Position numbers and translations under genes: made by a program. The notes under the pieces were generated by a model that was not told where the DNA came from, did not search any database, and saw nothing but the letters and a program-made list of their open reading frames with translations. Of a stretch of 64,000 nt of DNA, positions 53,716-62,502 are shown piece after piece. The DNA comes from Cyclobacterium amurskyense. GTDB lineage: Bacteria; Bacteroidota; Bacteroidia; Cytophagales; Cyclobacteriaceae. Numbering within the stretch: position 1 is the first letter of the stretch; the number at the start of each line of letters is the position of its first letter. Location of the stretch: the NCBI RefSeq assembly GCF_001050135.1, contig NZ_CP012040.1, forward strand, positions 3,489,001-3,553,000, read 5' to 3'.

Positions 53716-56235
53716 ATGAAATTTGATAAGTCTTATTTAGTTTTACTATTTACATTTTTAAATATTTTCCTATTTGTACAAAATACCAGTGGCAAAATTT
53801 TTGAAACTACTTTTCGGTGGAAGCCTGAAAATGGGAAAAATGGATGTGATGCAACAGTAAACTTAAAGCTCAATTATTATTTAAAAAATGACAGGCCATG
53901 GGTCAATATTTCTTATACCATTGAAAAAGGGAATACCGTTTATTTCGAAGGAAAACAATATGCAAGGCAGCAAATAGGAGAAGAGGCCTACAATGCGATT
54001 AGGGTGCAACACCCAAGATTTGTGGTAGACCTTTATGACGGCAGTAGTTTTATTACATCAATAGGCTTCGATAGTAAAGGAAATATGACCTATGGAGGAG
54101 ATTGGCTAAACATATTCGAGGGTCATATACATGCAGAACACACCAAGCGAAATCTTCCAAGTGGAGAGAGAGCTAAAGAGATTTTTTTAAGCAATGCGTT
54201 TTCTATTAAAAATATGCGCCTCACTTATATCGATGCAGTAAATTTCCATTTGGTTAAAATGTATGCTTTAGGTGAAAATGATAGGAATGATAAAAGTGCA
54301 TCAGCTACTCCAAGTACTGACTCCGACCAACCGGTAAGCAACAATAATGGCTACGAAACTTCTCAATCAAATTCCTCAAGCTACCAAAGTAGCACAAGTG
54401 CAGCCAATTCACATTACCAAAACGCCTTAGAAAGACAACAAGTTTATACCCAAAATTTAGAAGCTGCAGCTACTCAAATAGTTAATGTGGGTTTAAGTAT
54501 TGCCAACGATATTCAACAAGCTAGGATTAGGAATGTAAATAATAAAAATGAAAACATAAGGGAATATCTTGAGGAAATAATCCCTTTAGACAAGGACTGC
54601 GAAGCCTTGTATACCACAGATTATTCAGCCTTTCTTGTAAAGGAAAAAACATTACGAAGTTATGAAAACTTAGCCATTGATAATTTAAACTGGCTTATTG
54701 AAAAGGAAGGTGACGCAAGGTATAAAAATTTAAAATCAGAAATTTTTTCCAACCAAGTAAATAGACTAAGGAAAATATTAGCGTACAATACCGCACAGCT
54801 ATTAAAAAATGAGAAGGAACTTGAAAATATGGAGCTAATCAATGAGTTTTATTATGCTAATTTAAATGAACTGGTTGATTTCGCAGGAGATTTGTCTACA
54901 GATTTGGGCTATCATAATAATAATGTTCATGGATCAACAGGATATGGATTGTTCAAGTTTTGGAGAAATTTTGTTGACGAAGAGAAGAGTGAAAGAGCTC
55001 GAAAAATGTTAGCCGCTAATGAAACAAATAAATTTTTAGATCCTTTTTATGAAATATTTTTTTACGTAAGGCAAAATTATGTCAGCGACTATTATGACAA
55101 GAAAGCCATTGATTTATTTAAAGCAGCCAATGATCAAACCAAAAAGTTATTGCTAAAGGGTGTGCTTTTTGGAAGAAACTATGTTAAAGATTTAGCTTGG
55201 GATCAATTGTACATAAAAGATGACAGACTATTGAAGTTGTTTTTGGAAAATACAAACGAAAAAATATATTATTATGAAATTGAATTTAATGGAACCAAAG
55301 GGAAAGAAAAAATGCCTTTGTATAAATTCTTAAATTCAAAATATGGATTTAAAAATTCAGCGTCTAATGCACTTGTAAAAGATAAGTTAAAAAGAGATAA
55401 AAAATTAACCGGAAAAAATCCGGATGATTTTGTTGAAGAACAATTGGCAAAAGAAAAAAAAGCCGCTCTTATTGAAAATGAAAAAATAGAAATTCAAAAA
55501 TTGATTTCGCAATCTCAAGTTCTGTCTGAAAGCGGGGATTTTGACAAAGCCCTATCGCTTATTCAAAAAGCTAGAGTGGATTTCCCTAACAACTATGATT
55601 TAATAATATCTGAAGCACATATTTATAATAAACTCAATAATAATGACCGTTTTTTAGAACTACTTAAAGAAGGGGAAAAGTCAGCTAACGCAAACGATGT
55701 ATTGTTTTTTAATATTGGCGTACTTGAACAAGCCAATGAAAATTATGATGAAGCAGAAAACTATTATTTAAAAGCAATTGAGATTAATCCTGAAAATGTG
55801 GATGCTTATTATAATTTAGGAATTGTGTACAGTAAACAAGCAACCTTACTTAAAAACGACATCAATAATTTCATAGATCAACCTGAAAAATATGACGAAA
55901 TCTTCCTAGAGATCATAGAAATTTTCAGGAAGTCAATTTCAAACTATAAGCATGCAGTAAAGTTACAGGAATACGATTTTGATACATTATTTGAGATGGG
56001 ATTCACCTGTACTGCACAAGCAAATGAAATCGGAAAGCAGGCCAATAAAAAATTAGAATACCCAAAAAAATTCGGCTGGCTTTATTTGAAGAGGATGGAA
56101 ATGTACAATCATTCATTGTTCTTTTTTAAAAAAGCGCAACAATTGGATGATACAGATGAGGACTTAAATAAAAACATTATAATCCTTCAAAAAGTTGTTG
56201 ATGATTTTAATGAGAAGCGTAAGAAAAAAAGCTAG
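53716..56235 (+). CDS. Large exported TPR protein of unknown function
   Basis: The 839-residue protein has a signal peptide (LVLLFTFLNIFLFVQNTSG, cleavage about 26) and a beta-rich N-terminal domain (about 27-190, with FETTFRWKPENGKNGCDATV). A low-complexity Ser/Asn/Gln linker follows at about 193-235. The rest is a long helical region with a heptad-like KEKKAALIENEKIEIQKLI near 575-600. Tetratricopeptide repeats cover about 605-760, e.g. SGDFDKALSLIQKARVDFPN, NYDEAENYYLKAIEINPENV and VDAYYNLGIVYSKQ. Family not recognised. TPRs suggest a protein-binding role in the periplasm or at the outer membrane. REP-like palindromes flank the gene on both sides (53344 and 56276), and no operon partner is seen. 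Confidence 0.75.
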   Translation: MKFDKSYLVLLFTFLNIFLFVQNTSGKIFETTFRWKPENGKNGCDATVNLKLNYYLKNDRPWVNISYTIEKGNTVYFEGKQYARQQIGEEAYNAIRVQHPRFVVDLYDGSSFITSIGFDSKGNMTYGGDWLNIFEGHIHAEHTKRNLPSGERAKEIFLSNAFSIKNMRLTYIDAVNFHLVKMYALGENDRNDKSASATPSTDSDQPVSNNNGYETSQSNSSSYQSSTSAANSHYQNALERQQVYTQNLEAAATQIVNVGLSIANDIQQARIRNVNNKNENIREYLEEIIPLDKDCEALYTTDYSAFLVKEKTLRSYENLAIDNLNWLIEKEGDARYKNLKSEIFSNQVNRLRKILAYNTAQLLKNEKELENMELINEFYYANLNELVDFAGDLSTDLGYHNNNVHGSTGYGLFKFWRNFVDEEKSERARKMLAANETNKFLDPFYEIFFYVRQNYVSDYYDKKAIDLFKAANDQTKKLLLKGVLFGRNYVKDLAWDQLYIKDDRLLKLFLENTNEKIYYYEIEFNGTKGKEKMPLYKFLNSKYGFKNSASNALVKDKLKRDKKLTGKNPDDFVEEQLAKEKKAALIENEKIEIQKLISQSQVLSESGDFDKALSLIQKARVDFPNNYDLIISEAHIYNKLNNNDRFLELLKEGEKSANANDVLFFNIGVLEQANENYDEAENYYLKAIEINPENVDAYYNLGIVYSKQATLLKNDINNFIDQPEKYDEIFLEIIEIFRKSISNYKHAVKLQEYDFDTLFEMGFTCTAQANEIGKQANKKLEYPKKFGWLYLKRMEMYNHSLFFFKKAQQLDDTDEDLNKNIIILQKVVDDFNEKRKKKS

Positions 56236-56275
56236 GCTATCTTGAGGAATTTAGGCTCGCAGTTATCCTCACCTA

Positions 56276-56296
56276 GGTATAATTTGCAATTACACC
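56276..56296. repeat. REP-like palindrome downstream of the TPR gene
   Basis: GGTATAATTTGCAATTACAC C-type palindrome; with its flanks (CACCTAGGT before and TTTCTATC after) it matches the copy at 53344 over about 35 nt in the same orientation. The two copies bracket the TPR gene. Confidence 0.6.
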
Positions 56297-56385
56297 TTTC
56301 TATCAAAAGCTGATAGCTTTATGTAAATCATTTGATACGACCTTTAGTAATGGTTTGCTATTAATCTGTTCTCAAAGGTATAGTC

Positions 56386-56464
56386 TACCGGCAGCTGAGC
56401 GGAGCCAAGCCCCAGGTTAACGTATTCGTTTTACCTACCCCTTCAGCTCCGCTCAGGGTCGGTA
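56386..56464. repeat. GC-rich inverted repeat
   Basis: TACCGGCAGCTGAGCGGAG (56386-56404) pairs with CTCCGCTCAGGGTCGGTA (56447-56464), with about 40 nt between. The CTGAGCGGAG motif is a common extragenic repeat motif in Bacteroidota; related pieces are seen at 57027-57045 (CTTCGCTCAGCTGCC). It may serve as a bidirectional terminator between the TPR gene and the minus-strand membrane gene. Confidence 0.55.
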
Positions 56465-56510
56465 ATTCTATCGCAGTAAACATTAAAAAATCACCTTACA
56501 AACGACCCTA

Positions 56511-56765
56511 TCAAACCTTTACTGCCTTAGGTTTGAATTTAAGAAAAACAAGGCGGCCCAATAAAATCCAAGGGAAGCCATGCATTAAAAAATCTCCCCA
56601 ATCGATTAATTGCATGCCATGGGCACCTCCTGCAATCCATTTGAGCTTGCCCCAAATATGCGGCTCTGGAAAAAAGGGGGCCAATCCCAACCAGGCACAC
56701 ATAATCCCTACCAAAAGCCAATTATTAATAGGGTTATTAGTTGTTTTGACTTCTTTATTGACCAT
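56511..56765 (-). CDS. Small two-helix membrane protein
   Basis: The frame is open from an ATG at 56795, but the ATG at 56765 (MVNKEVKTTNNPINNWLLVG) is a more natural start and gives 84 residues. Two hydrophobic segments are visible, NNWLLVGIMCAWLGLAPFF and DFLMHGFPWILLGRLVFL, joined by a loop with EPHIWGKLKWIAGGAHGMQ, whose glycine and histidine content is notable. The C-terminus is basic (KFKPKAVKV). Proteins of this kind are common in Bacteroidota, but no role is known to me. The gap 56796-57189 upstream contains only REP-like palindromes and a weak hairpin. Confidence 0.55.
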   Translation of the reverse strand: MVNKEVKTTNNPINNWLLVGIMCAWLGLAPFFPEPHIWGKLKWIAGGAHGMQLIDWGDFLMHGFPWILLGRLVFLKFKPKAVKV

Positions 56766-57047
56766 TTTATAGTATTTCGTTTTTGATGTAATCATTAACC
56801 ACCAAGCAGGACCCGCAGCTAAGCTTTATTTTTCTGTACAAAGGTAGAAGGGTTACCTCATTAAAGTGGTGACAATTGTTACAGTAAGTAATTCCCAAGG
56901 GCCAAGCAAACCTTATCTTAGAAGCTGTTACTTCTTTTGGTTTTTTTACTTTGACTAACTGCTTGATTTATATGAGGGTACATCAATTACAGGATTGGCT
57001 CCAATTTCACTCAGCCACTGATGGACTTCGCTCAGCTGCCGCAGCTG

Positions 57048-57125
57048 GGTGTGATTTGCAATTACACCTTAATATTAATCAAAAATGTACTTTAAAAACA
57101 TTCTGTACCGGCCATTTGTAATGGC
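57048..57125. repeat. REPIN-like double palindrome
   Basis: The first palindrome has arms GGTGTGA and TTACACC around TTTGCAA (57048-57068). The second, GCCATTTGTAATGGC, lies at 57111-57125. Order, spacing and sequence agree with 53344-53424, which defines the two-palindrome unit. Confidence 0.6.
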
Positions 57126-57189
57126 TTCAAATGCTCTCTCAGAAAAATATCCAAGACATTTTCTATATTTAACAGTCCTTGATTTTAGA

Positions 57190-58062
57190 TTATTTTACTA
57201 TCCCTTTAAGCCAGGTTTCAGCCAATGCTGGCCAGGATTCTCCGGCAGGGTTGCCATCCCTTAGTCCATACCCATGTCCGCCTTTGGGTAGTAAGTGCAA
57301 GGAAACAGGTACTTTGTTGTCTCGCAATGCGGTTGCCATCACTAGCGCACTGTTGGCATGCGTGTCATCAGCTGTTGCAAAAAGAAACATTGGAGGAGTG
57401 TTTTCGTCTACTTTCAATTCAGGGGTTAGGCTTCTGTTTTCTCCTTTGTCCAAGTAGGCAGGGTAGATCAACATGGCAAAATTAGGCTTTGATGACACTT
57501 TATCCTTGGCATCTTGAGGTGTATAGGTTTCCTCATCGTACCTTGTGCCTGCTCGTGCGGCCAAACTTCCACCTGCAGAAAAACCAATTACACCAATTTT
57601 GTTCGGGTCTAATTTCCAGTCACTTGCCCCACTTCTAACTATGCGTATGGCACGCTGTATATCATTCAAAGCGCCATCTTGTTTTTGCGGTACTCGGTAT
57701 TCCAGTACAAAGGCAGTGTAACCCAAGGTATTCAACCATTCGGCCACTTCATATCCTTCCTTATCGATGGCCAAGATTTTATAACCTCCTCCAGGACAAA
57801 CAATAACGGCTGCTCCATTATTCACATTTTCATCTGGTAAGAATACCTTTAAGGTAGGGTCGGTGACATCCGTTAACCGGGTAACTCCACCACTATTGTT
57901 GTCTGTGACGACTGCAGGCTGTTTGGCGGCCGTCTCTCCTGGTACTTTGCCAGGCCAAATGTGAATTAGCCCATCTTTTTGCGCGTGCGCCACGAAAACA
58001 AGAGAGAAAAATAAGGAACAAATTGTAAACAATACCTTTATTGGCTGCAGTTGTATTTTCAT
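57190..58062 (-). CDS. Exported alpha/beta-hydrolase (BD-FAE/xylan-esterase-like)
   Basis: The 290-residue protein has a signal peptide (to about 28, VAHAQ). The hydrolase domain shows IHIWPGKVPGE, the oxyanion block IVCPGGGYK (about 87-95), the nucleophile elbow GFSAGG with Ser162, an Asp in LFATADDTHANS and the catalytic His in LPKGGHGYGLR near 266. This arrangement is typical of the carbohydrate-esterase-like hydrolases (annotated as endo-1,4-beta-xylanase B or BD-FAE-type esterases) in polysaccharide-degrading Bacteroidota. It probably deacylates glycans in the periplasm. The gene stands alone on the minus strand, and its neighbours do not specify the substrate. Confidence 0.85.
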   Translation of the reverse strand: MKIQLQPIKVLFTICSLFFSLVFVAHAQKDGLIHIWPGKVPGETAAKQPAVVTDNNSGGVTRLTDVTDPTLKVFLPDENVNNGAAVIVCPGGGYKILAIDKEGYEVAEWLNTLGYTAFVLEYRVPQKQDGALNDIQRAIRIVRSGASDWKLDPNKIGVIGFSAGGSLAARAGTRYDEETYTPQDAKDKVSSKPNFAMLIYPAYLDKGENRSLTPELKVDENTPPMFLFATADDTHANSALVMATALRDNKVPVSLHLLPKGGHGYGLRDGNPAGESWPALAETWLKGIVK

Positions 58063-58263
58063 GGGGTGCTTAGGTTCTTGACTTTTAAGATCAATTCAAT
58101 ATTAAAAATGGTTTGTTTGTAAATTCCCGACATAAATTATGATAAGGAAGAAAACGAGGCTTGAATATACCCTAAAAAAAATATTCTACCAATAGCTAAT
58201 CATAGCAATGGTAGAGGGTGGGTATCCAAAAAATAATAGTTGTAATTCTTAAATCCTGAGTTA

Positions 58264-58306
58264 AACCCGGATTATGTAATAGAAGGTCTATGGCATATTT
58301 CGGGTT
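58264..58306 (+). repeat. Intact 43-nt dispersed inverted repeat; main feature of the 58063-58461 gap
   Basis: The arms AACCCGGATTATGTAATAGA and TCTATGGCATATTTCGGGTT are imperfect inverse complements and match the copy at 15813-15855 in the same orientation. A 77-codon minus-strand frame runs through it (58196-58429), but its end is made of the repeat. It may contain a remnant of an old gene in 58330-58429 and is not called. Confidence 0.75.
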
Positions 58307-58461
58307 AAAAATTAACTGAAAAGAGGGAGTGTAATTTTTAAAACGTTCATTTAAATCAGCTTTGAGTTGTTCTGCTTCAGGGTAACTTTCATTAAAAATT
58401 CGATCTAAAATAAATATAGACCTAACCAATAGCCTGCCTGTTAGAACTACCTATTAGGAAT

Positions 58462-58878
58462 TTACTCCTCCATCTTTAGTTCATTCTTAAGCACTTTGAT
58501 GGTCAGGACATTATTGTCGGAAGAGATTATTTGCCATTCCTCTACCGTTTCTCCACCCCAGAAAGTACCTTGAATATTTAGAATGTCACCGTCTTTGGTC
58601 CAGCTGCCTTCAAAATCACTTGTGACAATAGGAGGAGTGCCACAAAAGCCGCTGTTGGCACGGTGAATAAAAGTGCCATCACCAAGAAAACGATAGCCAT
58701 AAGTGTTGTCCTGCAATTTATTTACTTTTTCCAAAGTCATCCCAGTTTCATTATAGGAGACATTGCTCCATGAGCCAACAGGCAAAGGACCTGTGTCGGA
58801 AGCAGAAAGTAGAGGATCTTCCACACAGGAAACAATAAAAATTAGGGCTATAAGTAGTAGTGTAAATGGGTTTTTCAT
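58462..58878 (-). CDS. Lipocalin-like lipoprotein of unknown role
   Basis: The 138-residue protein has a lipoprotein signal (LLLIALIFIVSC, Cys18) and a short beta-rich mature part with a GSWSNVSYNETGMTLE strand and FLGDGTFIHRANSGFCGTPP. It then shows SDFEGSWTKDGDILNIQGTF and ends IKVLKNELKME. The G-x-W near the N-terminus, the repeated 'GSWTKDGDIL' strand and the overall length resemble lipocalin-like domain lipoproteins of Bacteroidota. Two cysteines besides the lipid anchor could be isolated. The ligand is unknown. It is a single gene on the minus strand between an esterase and a sulfatase; 290 bp separate it from the latter, and no terminator is clear. Confidence 0.65.
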   Translation of the reverse strand: MKNPFTLLLIALIFIVSCVEDPLLSASDTGPLPVGSWSNVSYNETGMTLEKVNKLQDNTYGYRFLGDGTFIHRANSGFCGTPPIVTSDFEGSWTKDGDILNIQGTFWGGETVEEWQIISSDNNVLTIKVLKNELKMEE

Positions 58879-59169
58879 GGCTTTTATCTTTCGTTTTACC
58901 CAAGACGTAAAGAAAATTGGTTTTGTTGAGGTTAGATTTAAACCCCCCCATTTTTTTAAGTTTTAATGCTTTGAGAGGGGGAACATTTTGGTTTTATGGG
59001 TATTAAAGGATACCGTGTTTCAATTGGTTAATAAAATTAGCGGAGAGAATTAGACAATCGCTCCTCTAATGATCCAAGCTGAATTGGTATATTGTCTTTG
59101 AACTAGCAGTGAAACCCGTTGAGGTATTGAGGGTGGAAATAAAACTATTCTTTTAATAGACTAAAACTA

Positions 59170-60567
59170 ATGCATTTACTAAAGAATATCATGGGGATGG
59201 GACTATTGATTTTATCGATAGGCTTCCAAACTGTTACCGCACAGCAAATCAATAATGGAGATAGGCCTAATATTATTTTTATCATGGCCGATGATTTGGG
59301 ATATGGTGATTTAGGTGCTTATGGTCAGGAATTGATCCAAACACCAAATATAGATGCCTTGGCCAATGAGGGCATGATGTTTAGTCAAGCTTATGCTGGT
59401 GGGCCAGTTTGTACTTCCTCCAGATCTGTACTTATGACCGGTTTACACAATGGGCATACAGTGGCCAGAGACAATGTGCCTCATTATCCCACTTATTTAA
59501 ATGAGGGAGATGTCACCTTGGCTCAAGTGTTAAAGGAGGCAGGATATAGAACAGGAGGAGTAGGAAAGTGGTCTTTGGGGGATGCCCAAACGGAAGGCCG
59601 GGCCACCAATATGGGTTTTGATACCTGGACAGGATATTTAAATCAGGACCATGCCCATTATTATTACCCCAGTTACCTGGATCATGACGAAAGAAAGATT
59701 CTATTGCCGGATAATCCCATCCTAAGAAACAATTACAGCCATGATGTTCTCACGAATGCCACTTTAAACTTTATCCGTGAAAATAGTAAGAACCCTTTCT
59801 TTTTCTATTCTGCTTATACCCTTCCTCATTTTTCGGCCCTCGAAGAAGATGAACACGGTGTTACGGTCCCTTCCACCTATCCTTATACGGACAAAGACTG
59901 GCCCGAAGCAGCTAAAAAATATGCAGCCATGATTTACCGTCTCGATAAAGATGTGGGCAAAATCGTTAAACTCATAGATGAGTTGGGGATTAGAGAAAAT
60001 ACCCTAATTATTTTCACCTCAGACAATGGAGGACATAGCAATACATGGAAAGGATTCAAAACCAATGGACAATTAAAAGGGTACAAGCGGGACATGTACG
60101 AGGGAGGAATAAGGGTTCCTTTTATCGCCTCATGGCCAGGCGTCATTCCTGCAGGTCAACAATCTGATGCGCTGATAGGCTTTCAGGACATGTTGCCCAC
60201 CTTTGCCGGTTTGGCCAATGCGCCTATACCTGAAAATATCGATGGTATCTCTGTAGTTGATGCCTTGAAAGGGAAAGTCCTTACTGAAAATAACCGTGTG
60301 CTCTACTGGGATTTTGGACATACCCGACAAAGGTATGATCAGGCTGTTAGGATTGGAAATTGGAAAGGAATCAGAAGAGGGAAGGGCCAAGCAATAGAAA
60401 TCTATGACCTAGCTAGGGATATTTCCGAACAACATAACCTGGCCAATGATCATCCTGAACTGGTGAAAAAAATCGATAGGCTAATGGAGACGATGGTGAT
60501 TCCTTCCCCAAGGTATCCTGTGGGAGAGGTATACAAAGGAGGGCCGATCTGGAAAAAAGACTGGTAA
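59170..60567 (+). CDS. Sulfatase, exported, with variant C-T-S-S-R active-site motif
   Basis: The 465-residue protein has a signal peptide (to about 25, TVTAQ) and a sulfatase domain with PNIIFIMADDLGYGDLGAYG (D41, D42) and FTSDNGGHSN as the later metal region. The formylglycine position is Cys81 in PVCTSSRSVLMTGLHNGHT. The third residue of the motif is Ser, where the C-x-(P/A)-x-R consensus has Pro or Ala. The Cys and Arg are kept, so activation is possible but less certain. The GLHNGHT ending of this block is found in many marine Bacteroidota sulfatases. The C-terminal part (VYKGGPIWKKDW) is complete. It is transcribed alone and ended by a hairpin. Confidence 0.9.
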   Translation: MHLLKNIMGMGLLILSIGFQTVTAQQINNGDRPNIIFIMADDLGYGDLGAYGQELIQTPNIDALANEGMMFSQAYAGGPVCTSSRSVLMTGLHNGHTVARDNVPHYPTYLNEGDVTLAQVLKEAGYRTGGVGKWSLGDAQTEGRATNMGFDTWTGYLNQDHAHYYYPSYLDHDERKILLPDNPILRNNYSHDVLTNATLNFIRENSKNPFFFYSAYTLPHFSALEEDEHGVTVPSTYPYTDKDWPEAAKKYAAMIYRLDKDVGKIVKLIDELGIRENTLIIFTSDNGGHSNTWKGFKTNGQLKGYKRDMYEGGIRVPFIASWPGVIPAGQQSDALIGFQDMLPTFAGLANAPIPENIDGISVVDALKGKVLTENNRVLYWDFGHTRQRYDQAVRIGNWKGIRRGKGQAIEIYDLARDISEQHNLANDHPELVKKIDRLMETMVIPSPRYPVGEVYKGGPIWKKDW

Positions 60568-60670
60568 AAGGACGCAATAATTTCAAGTGAAAAGAAAGTA
60601 TTTTTCCGTACATTTTCGGACACAATTCTGTACGGAACCGTAGCAAGAAAAGCATCTTTAATGTATTAAG

Positions 60671-60706
60671 GGCCTTGAATTGATGTTCAAGGCCTTATTT
60701 GGTTTT
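60671..60706 (+). terminator. Intrinsic terminator after the third sulfatase
   Basis: A 9-bp stem, GGCCTTGAA (60671) and TTCAAGGCC (60686), with a 6-nt loop is followed by TTATTTGGTTTTT. A second hairpin, TTCCGTAC (60605) / GTACGGAA (60630), lies between the stop codon and this terminator. Confidence 0.75.
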
Positions 60707-60752
60707 TGGCACTTAATTGGTCTTTATTCTTTTCAAAGATTCAATTTTATCC

Positions 60753-60947
60753 ATGAGAATATTTACCGGAATGATACTTTGGGCCATTTTGTTGGTGCTT
60801 TGCTGGCCCCTTGCCATAATTGTTTTATTGCTCTACCCGCTAATTTGGTTGATATTATTGCCTTTCCGTTTGCTTGGATTTGGGGTAACCCTCACCCTTT
60901 CTATGATATTTGCCTTATTTATGTTGCCTTTTACTCTTTTACGCTGA
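60753..60947 (+). CDS. Small 64-residue membrane protein
   Basis: The frame can be extended to a TTG at 60717, but the ATG at 60753 (MRIFTGMILWAILLVLCWPL) is the natural start. The whole chain is hydrophobic with two membrane spans separated by WLILLPFRLLG, and ends FALFMLPFTLLR. A similar short protein is found in various Bacteroidota and has no known function. It overlaps the end of the convergent symporter gene by 9 bp (60939-60947), so the two transcripts have complementary 3' ends. A competing frame at 60680-60952 is a shadow of the same region. Confidence 0.5.
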   Translation: MRIFTGMILWAILLVLCWPLAIIVLLLYPLIWLILLPFRLLGFGVTLTLSMIFALFMLPFTLLR

Positions 60948-62387
60948 TGTAGCTCCTTTGCTTGAAAGGAGTAAGCCGATGTAGGTGATAGCCGCATTTA
61001 CGAGTAATATTTCAAAGCCAAATTGAAAACCATTGAACCAGTCGGCGGAATTCCAGTCGAGTATAAAAGAGAGGAAAGGGCTTAAAAGACAAATATAAGG
61101 GACAAACTTGTCTCTAACGGCCATTTTATTGCTCAGTCCAAAGGCAAATAGGCCAAGCAAAGGACCATAGGTAAATCCTGCAGCTTTAAATACCGCACTT
61201 ACCACACTTCTGTCATTCACCTCATTGAATACCACAATGGTTAAAAACACCAGGAAAGTAAAGCCAATATGTATCCATCGTCTGGTTTTATCCTGATTGA
61301 TGTTTTTTCGCTCGGGTAATTTGACTATATCTATGCAGAAAGAGGTAGTCAAGGCTGTCAAAGCGGAGTCAGCACTTGAGAAGGCCGCAGCCGTAATCCC
61401 TAGTAAGAAAACTACGCCTGTCAAGGTTCCAAAGTGATTCAGGGCTAAGTAAGGAAATAACTCGTCGGTCGCTTTGGGTATTGCTATGCCGTTTATTTCA
61501 GCATAATGGTAAAGCAGTACACCCAAACCCAGAAATAAAAGGTTGGATAAGAAAAAGGTAATGGAGAACCATAAGATATTTTTCTGCGCGTCTTTTTGAT
61601 TGCGACAGGTTAGGTTCTTCTGCATGATGTTTTGGTCCAGCCCATTCATCGCAATGGTAATGAAAATACCTCCTGCAAACATTTTAAAGAAATTCTGACT
61701 TGTATTGCCTTCCCAAACGAAAATGGAAGAAAGGTCGCTTTTATTAACTATAGCAAGCAATTCACCACCACTCACTCCAAGTTGATTTCCGATTACCACT
61801 ATGGTAATAAGGACGGCCAAAAGCAAAAAAAGGGTTTGCAATGTGTCTGTCCATACGATGGTTTTGATACCGCTTTTGTAAGTATAGAGCCAGATCAAGA
61901 CCATGGTGGTCAGTATAGAACCGTAAAAAGGAATGCCAAAGGCATCGAAAAATGCTATTTGTAGAACAGTAGCGGCAAGAAAAAGCCTAAACGAAGCACC
62001 AATGGTTTGAGAAATAAGAAAAATGCTTGCACCGGAAACATAGGCCTTGGGTCCAAACCTGGTTTTCAGGTATTCATAAATAGAAATTAAATGCAACTTG
62101 TAAAACAGTGGTATTAGCACCAGTCCAATAACAGCGTAGCCCACCATATTGCCCATCACAAATTGCAGATAGGCCCAATGGGTATTGCCTACTTCTCCGG
62201 GAACTGATATAAAAGTAACCCCTGATAAGGCGGCTCCTACCATGCCAAATGCCACTAAAAACCAGGGTGATTCTCTGTTTCCTGTATAAAAAGTTTGGCT
62301 GTCAGATTTCAGTGATGTGAGGTAACTAATCAATAACAATAGTGCAAAATAGATGGCGATCACACCAAAAACGAGCAATGGACTCAT
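60939..62387 (-). CDS. Sodium:solute symporter (SSS family)
   Basis: The 482-residue protein has about 13 membrane segments and the family signatures: FGMVGAALSGVTFISVPGEVG in the first repeat, FLISQTIGASFRLFLAATV, GLDQNIMQKNLTCRNQKDAQ (the SSS signature loop region) and LGITAAAFSSADSALTALTT in the later helices. In Bacteroidota, symporters of this type often move sialic acid, N-acetyl sugars, anhydro-muropeptides or other organic solutes with sodium. It is divergent from a GH3 N-acetylglucosaminidase gene (115 bp between the starts), so a link with cell-wall or amino-sugar recycling is a reasonable inference. The ATG start is well placed. Confidence 0.92.
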   Translation of the reverse strand: MSPLLVFGVIAIYFALLLLISYLTSLKSDSQTFYTGNRESPWFLVAFGMVGAALSGVTFISVPGEVGNTHWAYLQFVMGNMVGYAVIGLVLIPLFYKLHLISIYEYLKTRFGPKAYVSGASIFLISQTIGASFRLFLAATVLQIAFFDAFGIPFYGSILTTMVLIWLYTYKSGIKTIVWTDTLQTLFLLLAVLITIVVIGNQLGVSGGELLAIVNKSDLSSIFVWEGNTSQNFFKMFAGGIFITIAMNGLDQNIMQKNLTCRNQKDAQKNILWFSITFFLSNLLFLGLGVLLYHYAEINGIAIPKATDELFPYLALNHFGTLTGVVFLLGITAAAFSSADSALTALTTSFCIDIVKLPERKNINQDKTRRWIHIGFTFLVFLTIVVFNEVNDRSVVSAVFKAAGFTYGPLLGLFAFGLSNKMAVRDKFVPYICLLSPFLSFILDWNSADWFNGFQFGFEILLVNAAITYIGLLLSSKGATSA

Positions 62388-62502
62388 GGTTCTCTTTTTA
62401 AAATAGAATTTTTATACCCAATGATAGGCATTTTCTTTAAATCATTTTAATGAGAAGCCACAAAAGTGGTATCTTTCAACCGAAATTGATTAGTTTGAAA
62501 GT

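Noticed and set aside
58196..58429. Minus-strand 77-codon frame with a TTG start
   Set aside because: Its C-terminal part is simply the translated 43-nt repeat, there is no start signal, and no family is recognisable. The first 40 codons could be a gene remnant, but this cannot be shown.
60680..60952. 90-codon plus-strand frame overlapping the small membrane gene
   Set aside because: It shares the region with the 64-residue frame, but its start lies inside the terminator hairpin and its composition looks like a frame shadow.
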